Assembly (NCBI GenBank): GCA_903822495.1
Contig: CAIJPD010000015.1
Coordinates: 1 to 64,000 of the forward strand
Direction of reading: 5' to 3'
From: an uncultured Chloroflexota bacterium
GTDB lineage: Bacteria; Chloroflexota; Limnocylindria; Limnocylindrales; CSP1-4
DNA: 64,000 bases
The translations under genes and the position numbers were made by a program. This document shows, one piece after another, positions 9,552 to 19,625 of this stretch. The notes under the pieces were generated by a model. It had not been told where the DNA came from. It searched no databases and saw nothing but the letters and a program-made list of their open reading frames with translations. The stretch's first letter is position 1; every line of letters begins with the position of its first letter.

Positions 9552-10370
9552 TCAGGGCGTTCCTGCGGCGCGGCCCAGGAGGGACAGGATCCAGTCACCG
9601 ACGGCCGTGTCCCGAGCGAGGAGGTCGTGTGGCAGGTCGAAATGGTCGCGCTGCGACAGCTCAATCTGGGTGACGCTGACCCGGTCGCGGCGCAGGTGTG
9701 CGGCCATCTCCTGCGACTGGCGCTTGAACTCGGACGTCTCGTGTTCACCGGTCGCCACGAGCACCGGCGGCAGGGGCCCGAAGTTGTCGAAGGCCGGACT
9801 GAGCCGCAGCGCCTCGGCCGCGCTCAGCCCGAGGGGCCTGTTGATGCTGGTCCGCGTGAGAGGTCGAAGGTCGTAGATCCCGCTCAGCAGGGCGGCCCCA
9901 TCAACCGCCTCCGCGACACCCGATCTACGCAGGCAGCAGGCCACCAGGTGGGCGCCGGCGCTGCTGCCTGCCAGGACGACCGATGGTGGGCAGAGCGACG
10001 AGATGGCCTCGGCAAGCCCGGCCGCGCACTCCTCGATCATGGCGTCGATGGTCGCGATGGGCGCCAGGGTGTAGTCGAGGGCCACCAGGGAGACTCCCTC
10101 GCGCCTGGCATCCGTCGCGGCGAAGAGCGATTCCGCGGCGCTCAGCTCCTGCCAGTAGCCGCCGTGGACGTAGACGAGGAGCGGCTGGCCGGGAACGGCG
10201 AGCTCGCGCGGGTCGCCGGCCTCGGCGCTGGCTCGCGCGTAGGCGGCGAGATGCGCCTCGATGGGCTGGAGGGCCACCCGCGATGGCGAGTACTGGGCCT
10301 CCACCTCGTCCGGGCTGGCCACTCGCCAGTCAAACGCCCCGGGGGTGCTCGACGACGGACCCGATGTCAT
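9552..10370 (-). CDS. Alpha/beta hydrolase, arylformamidase/kynurenine-formamidase-like
   Basis: LLVYVHGGYWQEL and LAGSSAGAHLVA motifs. Confidence 0.75.
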   Translation of the reverse strand: MTSGPSSSTPGAFDWRVASPDEVEAQYSPSRVALQPIEAHLAAYARASAEAGDPRELAVPGQPLLVYVHGGYWQELSAAESLFAATDARREGVSLVALDYTLAPIATIDAMIEECAAGLAEAISSLCPPSVVLAGSSAGAHLVACCLRRSGVAEAVDGAALLSGIYDLRPLTRTSINRPLGLSAAEALRLSPAFDNFGPLPPVLVATGEHETSEFKRQSQEMAAHLRRDRVSVTQIELSQRDHFDLPHDLLARDTAVGDWILSLLGRAAGTP

Positions 10371-10420
10371 GCCGCGCGCCCAACGGCAGCGGCGGCCCAG
10401 GGTCGGCGGCGGCGCATCGG

Positions 10421-13400
10421 CTACGAGCGCCCGGTCGTCTCGTCGGCCGACCCGTCGTCTCCCGGCTTCCGGCCCAGGGTGTCGGAGAGGGTCCGGGCCA
10501 GGTCCTGGATCGAGAATGGCTTCTCGATCAGGGTCACTGGGCGCAAGGCATCGTCGGGCGGGACCTCGCCCAGGTTGCCGCTCATGACGACCACCTTGAG
10601 CAGGGGCTGCAGCTGACGGGCCTGTCTGATCAGGGGCCAGCCATGCATCCCGGGCAGCTGGAGGTCCGTGAGCAGGAGATCGATGGCGGGACCCTCCGCC
10701 ACGATCACCTCGAGCGCCTCGTCACCCGACTCCGCCGTCAGCGCCCGGTAGCCGAGCGTGGTGAGCGAGCGCGCGAGGCCCCGCCGGATGAGGTCCTCGT
10801 CTTCGACGATCAGGACCGTCGCCGAACGGACCGCGGCAGCCGCGGGCTGGTGCACCGGGGGATCCGCCGGGCCGTCCACGACCGGGAGGTCAACGGTGAT
10901 CGTGGTGCCCTTGTTGAGCTTGCTCGCCACGTGAACCCGTCCGCCGGACTGCTCGATGATCCCGTAGACGGTGGCCAGCCCGAGGCCGGTGCCCGATTCC
11001 TTCGTCGAGAAGAAGGGTTCGAATGCCCGCGCCAAGGTGGGTGCGTCCATGCCAACGCCGGTATCTGTGACGGTCAGGCGCACCACGGGGCGGCCGAGTG
11101 GATCGTGGCCGGCAGGGTGCTTGTCGCCCGGCGCGACGTTTGCCAGCGAGATCGTCAGGCGTCCCCCGTTGGGCATGGCATCGCGGGCGTTGACCGCGAG
11201 ATTCAGGATCACGCGGTCAAGCTGGCCCGGGTCCACGCGAATGCACCAGATTCCGGCAGGTACGACCAGCTCGACCTCGATGGCCGCGCCCAGGAGCCAG
11301 GCGAGGAAGGGCACCATCTGCTGGATGGCCTCCGCCGGGTCCAGGGTCTGCGGATCGAGGACCTGGCGGCGGGCGAAGGCGAGCAGCTGCCGGGTGATCG
11401 TCGTCGCGCGCTCGGTCACGCTCAGGATGGCCAACGCGTCGGCGTGGAGGTCCGGCCGGTCCGCGAGCGCGTCGCGCATCAGCTCGGCGTTGACGGTGAT
11501 CGCCGCGAGGATGTTGTTGAAGTCATGGGCGACGCCGCCGGCCATCTGCCCCAGCGCATCCAGCCGCTGGCCGCGCCGAAGCTCGGCCTCCATCGCCCGT
11601 GACGCGGTGAGGTCCGAGAACGATGAGACGATGCCATCGAGGGCGCCGGACGCGTCGCGGAGCGGAGCACTGGAGACGTGAAGCCAGACCGATGTCCCGT
11701 CCGACCGGTCGAGGCGGATGGTCATCTCGCAGGCTTGCCCCGTGGCCAGCGTCATGTTCGGCGGGTATTCGGCGATGGGGATGTGGCTGCCGTCCTCGCG
11801 GAATCCGTGCCAATCGCCGGGAGCCAGGTTGAACCCGATGATCCGCTCGGGCGAGGTGCCGAGGATCCTGGAGGCACTCGGATTGGCCGCCGTGATCGTC
11901 CCGTGCAGGTCCTGGACGATGACCCCTTCCCCCAGGGCCTCGATGACCGCGTGCAGCCGGGCCGCGGCCGCCAGGCGCGTCTGCTGCGCCTCCCTGGAGC
12001 CGGTGACATCGCTCACGATCCCACGCAGGGCGACCATCCCGCCATCGGCCCCAAAGACCGGCGCACCCCGCACGGCCAGCCAGCCGGTGCTGCCCCCGCT
12101 TCGCAGGAAGGGGGCCTCCACGTCGAACGGTTCGCGACGCTCGATGCTCTGGTTGAGCGCGTCCCGGACCTGTTGGAGGGTCTCGGGCGTGATGATCCGA
12201 CCAAGCGCGGGGCGGACCCCCTCCTCGGCACTTCCGCCGAACAGGACGAGGGCTCCATCCGAGATGGTTGCCGCCCTGGTTGCCGGGTCGAACGACCAGC
12301 TGCCGGTTCGCCCGGCGAGTTGCGCCTCGCGCAGCTCCTGCTCCTTGGCTGCCAGTTGCTCGATGGCGGCGCGCTCGGTCGCGATGTCGCGCCAGCCCCC
12401 GGCGCGCCCCACGACGCGGCCCGCGGCGTCGAAGATGGGCTTGCCGCGAAGCGACAACCACCGGTAGTCGCCGCTCCGAGTGCGAAAGCGAGCGGCGGAC
12501 GTGACCGGGGCACCGCCCACCAGCTCGGCCGTGTCCGCCCTCATGGCGGCCTGGTCGTCCGGGTGGATGTAGTCCAGCAGCCGACGGCCGAGGATCTCCG
12601 CCGGATCCCACCCGGTCACGGCGGTGATGGAATCGGTGATCCATTCGATCCGTCCGTCGGCGTTACTTCGAGCCACGACGTCGGCGGCATTCTCGGCGAG
12701 CAGGCGATAGAGCGCCTCGCTCTGCGCGAGACGAGCGAGGCTTGCCTGGGCCTCGGTGACGTCACGCGCGACCGTGATCACGCCATCGCCGTACTTCGCG
12801 ATGTGAACGTCCATCCAGCGCGTGCCATCGGCCGTGCGGGTCAGGATGCGATCGGTCTCGCCGGTGGCGATGACTCGCTCATGGTCCGCGAGCCGATCCT
12901 CGGAGCCGGGCCGGACGCCCAGGATCGTGCTGCCCGTGGGGTCCCCGGCGCCAGCGCCGGTAACGGCGACGACCCATGGCTCATTGGCGAAGACGATGCG
13001 CTCGTCGATCAGCCTTCCGTCGGCGTCCCGGATCGCGTCGAGGACGACGACAGGGTCGGGGAGCTTCGCGAACGACTGCCGGTAGCGTGCATCGACGACA
13101 TGCTCGAGCACGTCGCGCAGGCACGCGACGTGGACACCGGGAAGGACGTTGGCGCGCGCCGTGTAGCCCAGCTGCAGGACCGTCCCATCGGGTAGCGCGG
13201 TGGCCAGAGTTCCTGCCTGTGAGCCGTCGGCCATGAAGCGCCGCCATGCCGCCTCAACCCGGGCGCGCGTCTCGGCCGGCGCGAGGTCGTCCAGCCGCAG
13301 CAAGCGGAGGTCGTCGATGCCGCGGCCGAGGAGGCCCAGGGCGGCCGGGTTGGCGTCGAGGATGCGGCGCTCATCGTCGGTGATCAGCACCGCCTCGGGC

Positions 13401-13465
13401 GTCGCCTGCAGGACCGCGCTGGCGAGGTTCCCGTCGGCTAGCGTGTGACGGGATGGTTCCGGCAT
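10421..13465 (-). CDS. Hybrid sensor histidine kinase/response regulator with multiple PAS domains
   Basis: Several PAS/PAC segments, GGVAHDFNNILAAI H-box, VNARDAM...GVGM...GTGLGLATVYGI HATPase, C-terminal REC (VLIVEDEDLIRRGL...LLTDLQLPGMHG...EKPF). Confidence 0.92.
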   Translation of the reverse strand: MPEPSRHTLADGNLASAVLQATPEAVLITDDERRILDANPAALGLLGRGIDDLRLLRLDDLAPAETRARVEAAWRRFMADGSQAGTLATALPDGTVLQLGYTARANVLPGVHVACLRDVLEHVVDARYRQSFAKLPDPVVVLDAIRDADGRLIDERIVFANEPWVVAVTGAGAGDPTGSTILGVRPGSEDRLADHERVIATGETDRILTRTADGTRWMDVHIAKYGDGVITVARDVTEAQASLARLAQSEALYRLLAENAADVVARSNADGRIEWITDSITAVTGWDPAEILGRRLLDYIHPDDQAAMRADTAELVGGAPVTSAARFRTRSGDYRWLSLRGKPIFDAAGRVVGRAGGWRDIATERAAIEQLAAKEQELREAQLAGRTGSWSFDPATRAATISDGALVLFGGSAEEGVRPALGRIITPETLQQVRDALNQSIERREPFDVEAPFLRSGGSTGWLAVRGAPVFGADGGMVALRGIVSDVTGSREAQQTRLAAAARLHAVIEALGEGVIVQDLHGTITAANPSASRILGTSPERIIGFNLAPGDWHGFREDGSHIPIAEYPPNMTLATGQACEMTIRLDRSDGTSVWLHVSSAPLRDASGALDGIVSSFSDLTASRAMEAELRRGQRLDALGQMAGGVAHDFNNILAAITVNAELMRDALADRPDLHADALAILSVTERATTITRQLLAFARRQVLDPQTLDPAEAIQQMVPFLAWLLGAAIEVELVVPAGIWCIRVDPGQLDRVILNLAVNARDAMPNGGRLTISLANVAPGDKHPAGHDPLGRPVVRLTVTDTGVGMDAPTLARAFEPFFSTKESGTGLGLATVYGIIEQSGGRVHVASKLNKGTTITVDLPVVDGPADPPVHQPAAAAVRSATVLIVEDEDLIRRGLARSLTTLGYRALTAESGDEALEVIVAEGPAIDLLLTDLQLPGMHGWPLIRQARQLQPLLKVVVMSGNLGEVPPDDALRPVTLIEKPFSIQDLARTLSDTLGRKPGDDGSADETTGRS

Positions 13466-13671
13466 TCAGGGTCCCCACTGCGGCTGGCCACGAGCACGAG
13501 GTCGTGCGCGCGCCGGCCTGAGTCACCAGGGTTCGCGCGTTGGGTCATCTCGCATCGTATCGCCTGCCGACAGCCCGCGCGCGAACGTCGAGCAGGAGCG
13601 CCGACCCCATCGGGCGGCGTCCACGGGGCGTTCGGATGGTGGCGGCCGCACCGCCGGCAGGTGCCGGGTGC

Positions 13672-14649
13672 CTAGGTGTCCAGCACCGATGCGTGGAACA
13701 GCCGCTCCGGCGCCATCGGGGCGGAGATCAGGCCCTGCTCGTGCGAGTAGCGCATGAACCGCTCGATGTTGACCCGGTTGGCCGCGAAGCCGTGCTTCCA
13801 CGGGTCGCCCAACAGTCGCTGCTCCGCTTCGCGGTACTGCGGCCCCCAGACCAGCTGGCTCCAGTTGGGATCCGCCCAGTAGTGGGCGAGCCGCTCCTTG
13901 GCCTGGAGGTAGGCGTCGAAGATGGCCTTCGGGAGCCACGGGTACCGGTCGGCGACGTCGTTGCGCAGGACGATGAAGTGCATGATCGGCCAGTAGCCGG
14001 TCTGACGGTAGTAGGCCTCCTCGGCGGCGCGCGGGTCCGCGAAGAGGCGCTTGATCTTGGGCTCGCCCGTCGTGAGCACCTTCGGCGGATGCGGCATCAC
14101 CAGCGCGTCGATGGTGCCGTCCAGGAGGTGCTGGCCGATCCGGGGGCCGTCCTTGGGCAGCCATTCGATGCGGACGTCCTTGGGCGGATCGAACGGGATG
14201 ATCTCGGGCAGGTTGACCACCCAGGTGATCTCCTTCCAGGGCACGCCGTGGACGTGCTGGAGGTCGCCCTTGGCCAGGACCGAGAGGGTGGTCTGGTAGG
14301 TGTTGAGGCCGACCCGCTTCCCGACAAGCGATTCGGGTCCGGAGAGCGGCGAATCGAGGCGGGTGTAGAACAGCGACTGGGAGAAGAGGCGGCGTGGGAT
14401 CACGGGGATGGCCGTGAAGGGGGCACCACGGTCCAGCGCCATGATGTAGTTGGAGAAGCTCACCTCGGCGGCGTCGAACTCGCCCCGCTCCAGCATCCGC
14501 CGGTGGCGATCCTGGCCGTGGCGGCCCTCCGCCGACTGGCCAACCTCCAGCGCCGTGAGGTCAACCCCCTCGACGCCCTGCGTGCCCTCGAGGAAGGGGA
14601 CGTGGCGGTCGTAGTGGGAGAGGGCGAGGGTGATCGGGACCTTGCTCAC
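13672..14649 (-). CDS. 4,5-dihydroxyphthalate decarboxylase-like / periplasmic-binding-fold protein (copy 2)
   Basis: Paralog of 14667..15647; SKVPITLALSHYDRHVPFLEG...GVDLTALEVG; VGKRVGLNTYQTTLSVLAKG; GTG start with GGAGGAG SD. Confidence 0.75.
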   Translation of the reverse strand: MSKVPITLALSHYDRHVPFLEGTQGVEGVDLTALEVGQSAEGRHGQDRHRRMLERGEFDAAEVSFSNYIMALDRGAPFTAIPVIPRRLFSQSLFYTRLDSPLSGPESLVGKRVGLNTYQTTLSVLAKGDLQHVHGVPWKEITWVVNLPEIIPFDPPKDVRIEWLPKDGPRIGQHLLDGTIDALVMPHPPKVLTTGEPKIKRLFADPRAAEEAYYRQTGYWPIMHFIVLRNDVADRYPWLPKAIFDAYLQAKERLAHYWADPNWSQLVWGPQYREAEQRLLGDPWKHGFAANRVNIERFMRYSHEQGLISAPMAPERLFHASVLDT

Positions 14650-14666
14650 GCGCTGTCTCCTCCGGC

Positions 14667-15647
14667 CTAGGTGTCGAGGACCGACTCGTGGAAGAGTCGC
14701 TCCGGGTCGTACGGGGCGCCGATCAGCCCCTGCTCATGGGAGTACTGCATGAACCGCTCGATGTTCCGGCGGTTGGCGGCCAGCCCATGCTTCCACGGGT
14801 CGCCGAAGATGGCGGCCTCTTCCTCGCGGTACTGGGGCGCCCAGGCCAGCGAGGACCAGTTGGGGTCGGCGTAATAGGTGGCCAGGTGCTCCTTGGCGAC
14901 CAGGTAGGCGTCGTACATGGAGCGGGGGAGCCAGGGGTGGCGTTCCACCACGTCGTTGCGGAAGATCACGAAGTGCATGATCGGCCAGTCGCCCACCTGT
15001 CGGAAGTAGTCGATCTCGGCGGCCCGCGCGTCGGGGAAGAGGCGCCGGATCTTTGGCTCGCCGGTGGTCAGGTGCCTGGGCGGATGGGGGAGCAGCAGGG
15101 CGTCGATCTCCCCGGACAGCAGCAGCTCGTAGACCTTGCGCCCGCCACTCGCGTCGGCCCGCTCGATCCGGACGCCGGCCGGCGGCTCGAACGGGATGAT
15201 CTCGTCGTGGTTGATCACCCACGTGATCGACTTCCATGGCACGCCGTGGGCGTGCTCCAGGTCGCCCTTGGCCAGCACGGACAGCGTGGTCTGGTAGGTG
15301 TTCACGCCGACCCGCTTGCCGACCAGGTCCGCCGGGCCGGTCAGCGGCGAATCGATCCGGGTGTAGATGAGCGACTGGCTGAAGAGCCGCCGCGGCACGA
15401 TGGGGATGCCGATGAACGGCAGGCCGCGCTCGACGGCCATCAGGTAGCTGGAGAAGGAGATCTCGCAGGCCTCAAACTCGCCGTCGCGGAGCATCCGCCG
15501 GTGGCGACCCGTGCCGTGCCGGCCGGGCGAGGTCTGGCCCACCTCGATCGCGCGCAGGTCCACGCCCTCGGGCACCACGCTGCCCTCGATGAAGGGCAGA
15601 TGCCGGTCGTAGTGGGCGACGGCCAGCGTGATCGGAACCTTGTCCAT
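14667..15647 (-). CDS. 4,5-dihydroxyphthalate decarboxylase-like / periplasmic-binding-fold protein (copy 1)
   Basis: Near full-length similarity to 13672..14649; SD GGAGGGA upstream of ATG. Confidence 0.75.
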   Translation of the reverse strand: MDKVPITLAVAHYDRHLPFIEGSVVPEGVDLRAIEVGQTSPGRHGTGRHRRMLRDGEFEACEISFSSYLMAVERGLPFIGIPIVPRRLFSQSLIYTRIDSPLTGPADLVGKRVGVNTYQTTLSVLAKGDLEHAHGVPWKSITWVINHDEIIPFEPPAGVRIERADASGGRKVYELLLSGEIDALLLPHPPRHLTTGEPKIRRLFPDARAAEIDYFRQVGDWPIMHFVIFRNDVVERHPWLPRSMYDAYLVAKEHLATYYADPNWSSLAWAPQYREEEAAIFGDPWKHGLAANRRNIERFMQYSHEQGLIGAPYDPERLFHESVLDT

Positions 15648-15712
15648 CCGTCCCTCCGTGCGATCAGCCAGCGGTGGCTCTGAACAGGGTAGCCCCCCGG
15701 CGGGCCCCGGTG

Positions 15713-15742
15713 GCGCCCCGGGCCGCGGTGGCGCCGGGGCGC
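15713..15742 (-). terminator. GC-rich hairpin directly after pxpC stop, candidate terminator without obvious U-tract
   Basis: Perfect 9-bp inverted repeat GCGCCCCGG-(12 nt)-CCGGGGCGC, 2 nt beyond the pxpC stop. Confidence 0.4.
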
Positions 15743-15744
15743 GT

Positions 15745-16713
15745 CTAGCCGGCCAGCGTCCTCCGGAGCTCGACGAGCGCCCGTCGGGCCGAGGCCAGGT
15801 CGACCGCCTGGAACCGGAGCGTCCCGCCAGGCCGAGCCTGGCCGACGATATCGAGGTCCACGGAGACCACGACCGCGATGACTGGGTAGCCGCCGGTTGT
15901 CCCCGCGTCGGCGAGGAGCACGATCGGGGTGCCGTCCGGTGTCAGCTGGATGGTGCCGGGGATGACGCCGTGGCTGCCGCCGTCGGAGGGCGCGGCGGGC
16001 GGCATTGGCGGCCCAACCAGCCGGAGTCCGCGCCGGTCGGAGACGGGCGAGACGCCCCACGTCGCGTCGCACAGGGCGTCCAGCGCGGCCGCGCCCTCCC
16101 CGAGGCCGGACAGGGCGGGTGCTGGCAGGACGCGGACGGACGCATCGGGGTGGGGGAGGAGGAGCCGGGTCCCGCCGGCCGTCGCGTCATCCGGCACCGC
16201 CTTCGGCGCGAACGCCCCGGCCGCCAGGCGGTCGCCGGTCCGGAGCGCCCGGCCCTCAAGGCCGCCGAAGCCGCCGACCAGCGAGGTGGATCGCGAGCCG
16301 AGCACGAGCGGCACGTCAACGCCACCCGCCACGGCGAGGTAGGCCCGGCAGCCGCGCGCGTGGCCGGAGCCGGGCATCGACAGGCGTTCCCCGGCGACCA
16401 GGTGATGCGCCTGGCCCGGACTCAGGCGGCGGCCAGAGGGCTGCGCCGTGGCACCGAGGTCGGCGCCCGCGATCGCGATGGTGACATCCGACAGCACGAG
16501 CAGGTCCGGGCCAAGGAGCGTGCATTCCAGGACCGGCGCGCCCGGCGGGTTGCCGGCGAGGCGATTGGCCACCGCCATGCTCACCGGATCACAGGCGCCC
16601 GAGAGCGGCACGCCTTCGTCGCGGTGCCCCGGGCGACCGACGTCCTGGACGGTGGTCAGCAGACCCGGGGCCAGGACCTCGAAGACGTCGCGGGCGGCCA
16701 TCGGCTCGCTCAT
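15745..16713 (-). CDS. pxpC: 5-oxoprolinase subunit C (biotin-dependent carboxyltransferase/KipA-like)
   Basis: VLAPGLLTTVQDVGRPGHRDEGVPLSGACDPVSMAVANRLAGNPPGAPVLECTLLGP typical; start at 16713. Confidence 0.9.
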   Translation of the reverse strand: MSEPMAARDVFEVLAPGLLTTVQDVGRPGHRDEGVPLSGACDPVSMAVANRLAGNPPGAPVLECTLLGPDLLVLSDVTIAIAGADLGATAQPSGRRLSPGQAHHLVAGERLSMPGSGHARGCRAYLAVAGGVDVPLVLGSRSTSLVGGFGGLEGRALRTGDRLAAGAFAPKAVPDDATAGGTRLLLPHPDASVRVLPAPALSGLGEGAAALDALCDATWGVSPVSDRRGLRLVGPPMPPAAPSDGGSHGVIPGTIQLTPDGTPIVLLADAGTTGGYPVIAVVVSVDLDIVGQARPGGTLRFQAVDLASARRALVELRRTLAG

Positions 16714-17411
16714 CGGGACGTGAACTTGACGCGCAGGCCGGCGCGGATGACCGCCGGTGGCGTCCGGAGCGGGTCCCAGATGGGCACATGGGTGCGCCCG
16801 ATCAGCCACCACCCGCCGGGCGAGTCCACCGGGTAGACGGCCGTCTGCGGACCCGCGATCGCCACCGAGCCGGCCGGCACGCGGGGGCGCGGCGTGTCGC
16901 GCCGGGGCAGGACCAGCCGGGGCGGCAGCGGGCCCAGGTAGGCGAACCCGGGGATGAACCCGCTGAACGCGACCGTGTAGATGGTCCCGGTGTGGAGCTC
17001 GATCACCTCGGCGGGCGTGAGGCCGATGCCGCGCGCGACCTCGGCCAGGTCGGGCCCCTCCTGGCCGCCGTAGCGCACCGGGATCTCCACGATGGGGCCG
17101 GACTCGTGGACCGGATCGTCCTCGCCGGGTCGCGTCCAGCCGTCCAGCCAGCGGGTGACCTCCACGATCGCCGCCTCGACGCCGGGCTCGATGGGATCGA
17201 TGGGGATGAGGAGCGTGGTGGCGCCGGGGACCGGCCGCTCCCAGCCGGCCCGCCCGATGAGGCGGACGGACAGCTCCCGGTTGAGGGCGTTGACGGTCTG
17301 GGTCGCGCTGTAGCCCGCGTGGGCGGCCACCTCGATGATGATCGCGGCGTCCCCGAATGGAAGAATCCTCGCGGGCGGCAGCGTGATCACGGCCGGCTCC
17401 TCGCCTGTCAT
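16710..17411 (-). CDS. pxpB: 5-oxoprolinase subunit B (KipI-like)
   Basis: ILPFGDAAIIIEVA...VRYGGQEGPDLAEVARGIGLTPAEVIELHTGTIYTVAFSGFIPGFAYLGPLPPRL; ATGA overlaps with both neighbours. Confidence 0.9.
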   Translation of the reverse strand: MTGEEPAVITLPPARILPFGDAAIIIEVAAHAGYSATQTVNALNRELSVRLIGRAGWERPVPGATTLLIPIDPIEPGVEAAIVEVTRWLDGWTRPGEDDPVHESGPIVEIPVRYGGQEGPDLAEVARGIGLTPAEVIELHTGTIYTVAFSGFIPGFAYLGPLPPRLVLPRRDTPRPRVPAGSVAIAGPQTAVYPVDSPGGWWLIGRTHVPIWDPLRTPPAVIRAGLRVKFTSR

Positions 17412-18178
17412 TGGTCGCGCGCCGGGCTGAGCGCGCGGACGCCGATGCCGGCTGCCGCCAGGGCCGTGCGCGTCGCCCGGGCACGATCCGCCGCGCCGGG
17501 CGCGTCGCCGTGAATGCACAGCGTGGTGGCGTGGATGGCGACGTGGCTGCCGTCCACCGCGGCCACGGCTCCCTCGCGGACCATCCCGACCGCCCTGGCG
17601 CCCACCCTGGCAGCGTCGGCCAGCAGCGCATCGGCGTGGTGCCGGGCCCGCAGGGTCCCGTCCGGCTCGTAGGCGCGGTCCGGGAACCCCTCACCGGCGG
17701 TGGCCAGGCCGGCATCCGCGCCCGCGTCCAGCAGCGCCGACCCGGCCAGGCCCACGAGGATGAGCGAGGGGGAGAACCGACGGACCGCCCGGGCGATGGC
17801 GTCGGCCGTCTCCCGGTCCAGCGCGGCCCGGTTGTACAGCGCGCCGTGCGGCTTCACGTGGCGGAGCTCCGTGCCCGCGGCCCGCGCAAACGCGGCCACG
17901 GCGCCGACCTGGTAGACGATCGCGGCCTCCAGGTCCTCTGGCGACATGCTCATGGCCCGCCGGCCGAAGCCGGCGAGGTCCGGGTAGCCCGGATGGGCCC
18001 CCACCGCCGCCCCGGCGGCAACGGCCAGCGCCACCGTGCGCTCGATCGTCCGGGGGTCGCCGGCATGAAACCCGCACGCGACGTTGACCGATGAGACGAG
18101 CGGGATCAGCGATTCGTCCTCGCCCAGCGACCAGGCGCCAAAACCCTCGCCCACGTCAGCGTTGAGGTCGATCTGCAT
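17408..18178 (-). CDS. pxpA: 5-oxoprolinase subunit A (LamB/YcsF family)
   Basis: MQIDLNADVGEGFGAW...VNVACGFHAGDP...GAHPGYPDLAGFGRR. Confidence 0.95.
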   Translation of the reverse strand: MQIDLNADVGEGFGAWSLGEDESLIPLVSSVNVACGFHAGDPRTIERTVALAVAAGAAVGAHPGYPDLAGFGRRAMSMSPEDLEAAIVYQVGAVAAFARAAGTELRHVKPHGALYNRAALDRETADAIARAVRRFSPSLILVGLAGSALLDAGADAGLATAGEGFPDRAYEPDGTLRARHHADALLADAARVGARAVGMVREGAVAAVDGSHVAIHATTLCIHGDAPGAADRARATRTALAAAGIGVRALSPARDQ

Positions 18179-18214
18179 GGCGCGGATGGTACGACCTGTG
18201 GCCGCTGGAGTGGC

Positions 18215-19582
18215 TCAGGCGCCGAGGGTCCCGGGGGCCGCCCCGGGGCGCTCGCGTCCGATCACCGCGGCGACCGCCATGCCCACCAGCGAGACGCCGA
18301 CGAACAGGTAGAACGGCAGGCGTGGGTCCACGCCCCAGAGCACGCCGGCGGCCAGCGACGAGACGATGGTGCCCGTGGTGCCGGCCGCGCCGAAGATGCC
18401 CTGGGCGGTGGAGGTTCGCCCGGGTGGCGTCCCGCGGGCCAGGAGCCAGAAGAGCGCGGGGCCCACGAACGCGAACCCGGACGCCTCGAGGAGGCCGACC
18501 AGCGCCGGCATGACGGGCTCGGTGGCCGTCGTGTAGATCAGCCCGGCGGCGGCGACGGCCAGGCCGCCCAGGATGGCGAAGCGCAGGCCCCCGTAGCGGT
18601 CCACCAGGCGCCCGGCGAACGGGGAGAGCAGCATCACCGGGAGCGCGAAGAGCGTGAACGTGAAGCCGATCCACGCCACCGACGCGCCCAGGCTCGACAT
18701 GAACAGGCTCCAGATGACCTCGTAGACCCCGGTAGAGAACGCGAAGGTCAGCTCCATGACCACCGCGGCCACCAGCATCCGGTTGAGGAGCCGACCCCGG
18801 TCGCCCGCGGCCGCGGGCCGCACGGTGCCCCGCGGGCGGGCCGCGGCGTTCAGCGCCGCCTCCAGGACGGCCTCCCCGACGAGGCCGGTGGCCATCTCCT
18901 CGCCGCCGGGCCCCAGGTGCGAGGGCGGGCTGGGCTGGTGGTCCGCACGAGCCAACCCTGTGTGATCGCGTGTCAGGTCGCGCGTGTCGCGCAGCCGAGC
19001 AGCCAGGAAGAGCGCGGCCACCAGGACCAGGGCCGCGGTGAGGACGAACGGGAAGGCGTAGCCACCGACGACAGCGGCCGCGGCCGAGCCGATGACCGGG
19101 CCGAGGATCAGCCCGCCCATCTGGAAGGAGCCGTACAGGCCAAACGCTTCACCGCGCCGGTCCTCGTCGGTGGCGTCAACGATGATCCCGCGGGCCGCAG
19201 GGTCGTACATCCCGGTCGCGAGGCCGCCGATCAGGCGGCTGACAAAGAAGGCCGGCGCGCTGGTCAGCCAGAGCGGCAGGACGATCGAGACGGCCAGGAT
19301 CACCAGCGCGACCAGCATGATCGGCTTGCGCGCGCGTCGGTCCCCCAGGTAGCCAAAGATGGGCTCGGAGATCAGCTTGGCCAGCGGCCAGGCCGCGATG
19401 ATCACCCCCAGCAGGGCGTTGTCGATCCCGTGCCCCACGAGGTAGAGCGGGAGGATGGGCAGGATGGCGCCAAAGCCCACGAGCATCGCGAACTCGGCGA
19501 CAAGGACCGGCAGCAGGGGCGACCAGCGCGCCAGCCACGCGCTGGTGCGCGCGGCGATGGGTGATGGCGCGCGACTCGACAC
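18215..19582 (-). CDS. MFS transporter
   Basis: Multi-TM, PLLPVLVAEFAMLVGFGAILPILPLYLVG; GTG start at 19582. Confidence 0.85.
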   Translation of the reverse strand: MSSRAPSPIAARTSAWLARWSPLLPVLVAEFAMLVGFGAILPILPLYLVGHGIDNALLGVIIAAWPLAKLISEPIFGYLGDRRARKPIMLVALVILAVSIVLPLWLTSAPAFFVSRLIGGLATGMYDPAARGIIVDATDEDRRGEAFGLYGSFQMGGLILGPVIGSAAAAVVGGYAFPFVLTAALVLVAALFLAARLRDTRDLTRDHTGLARADHQPSPPSHLGPGGEEMATGLVGEAVLEAALNAAARPRGTVRPAAAGDRGRLLNRMLVAAVVMELTFAFSTGVYEVIWSLFMSSLGASVAWIGFTFTLFALPVMLLSPFAGRLVDRYGGLRFAILGGLAVAAAGLIYTTATEPVMPALVGLLEASGFAFVGPALFWLLARGTPPGRTSTAQGIFGAAGTTGTIVSSLAAGVLWGVDPRLPFYLFVGVSLVGMAVAAVIGRERPGAAPGTLGA

Positions 19583-19625
19583 GCCCGGACGATACCCGGC
19601 CGGGGCGTGGAGTGCGAGCGGCGGA

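Noticed and set aside
15745-17715. Single 656-aa ORF as a fused pxp protein
   Set aside because: Only the portion from Met 16713 matches PxpC; the upstream part is an out-of-frame reading of pxpB/pxpA.
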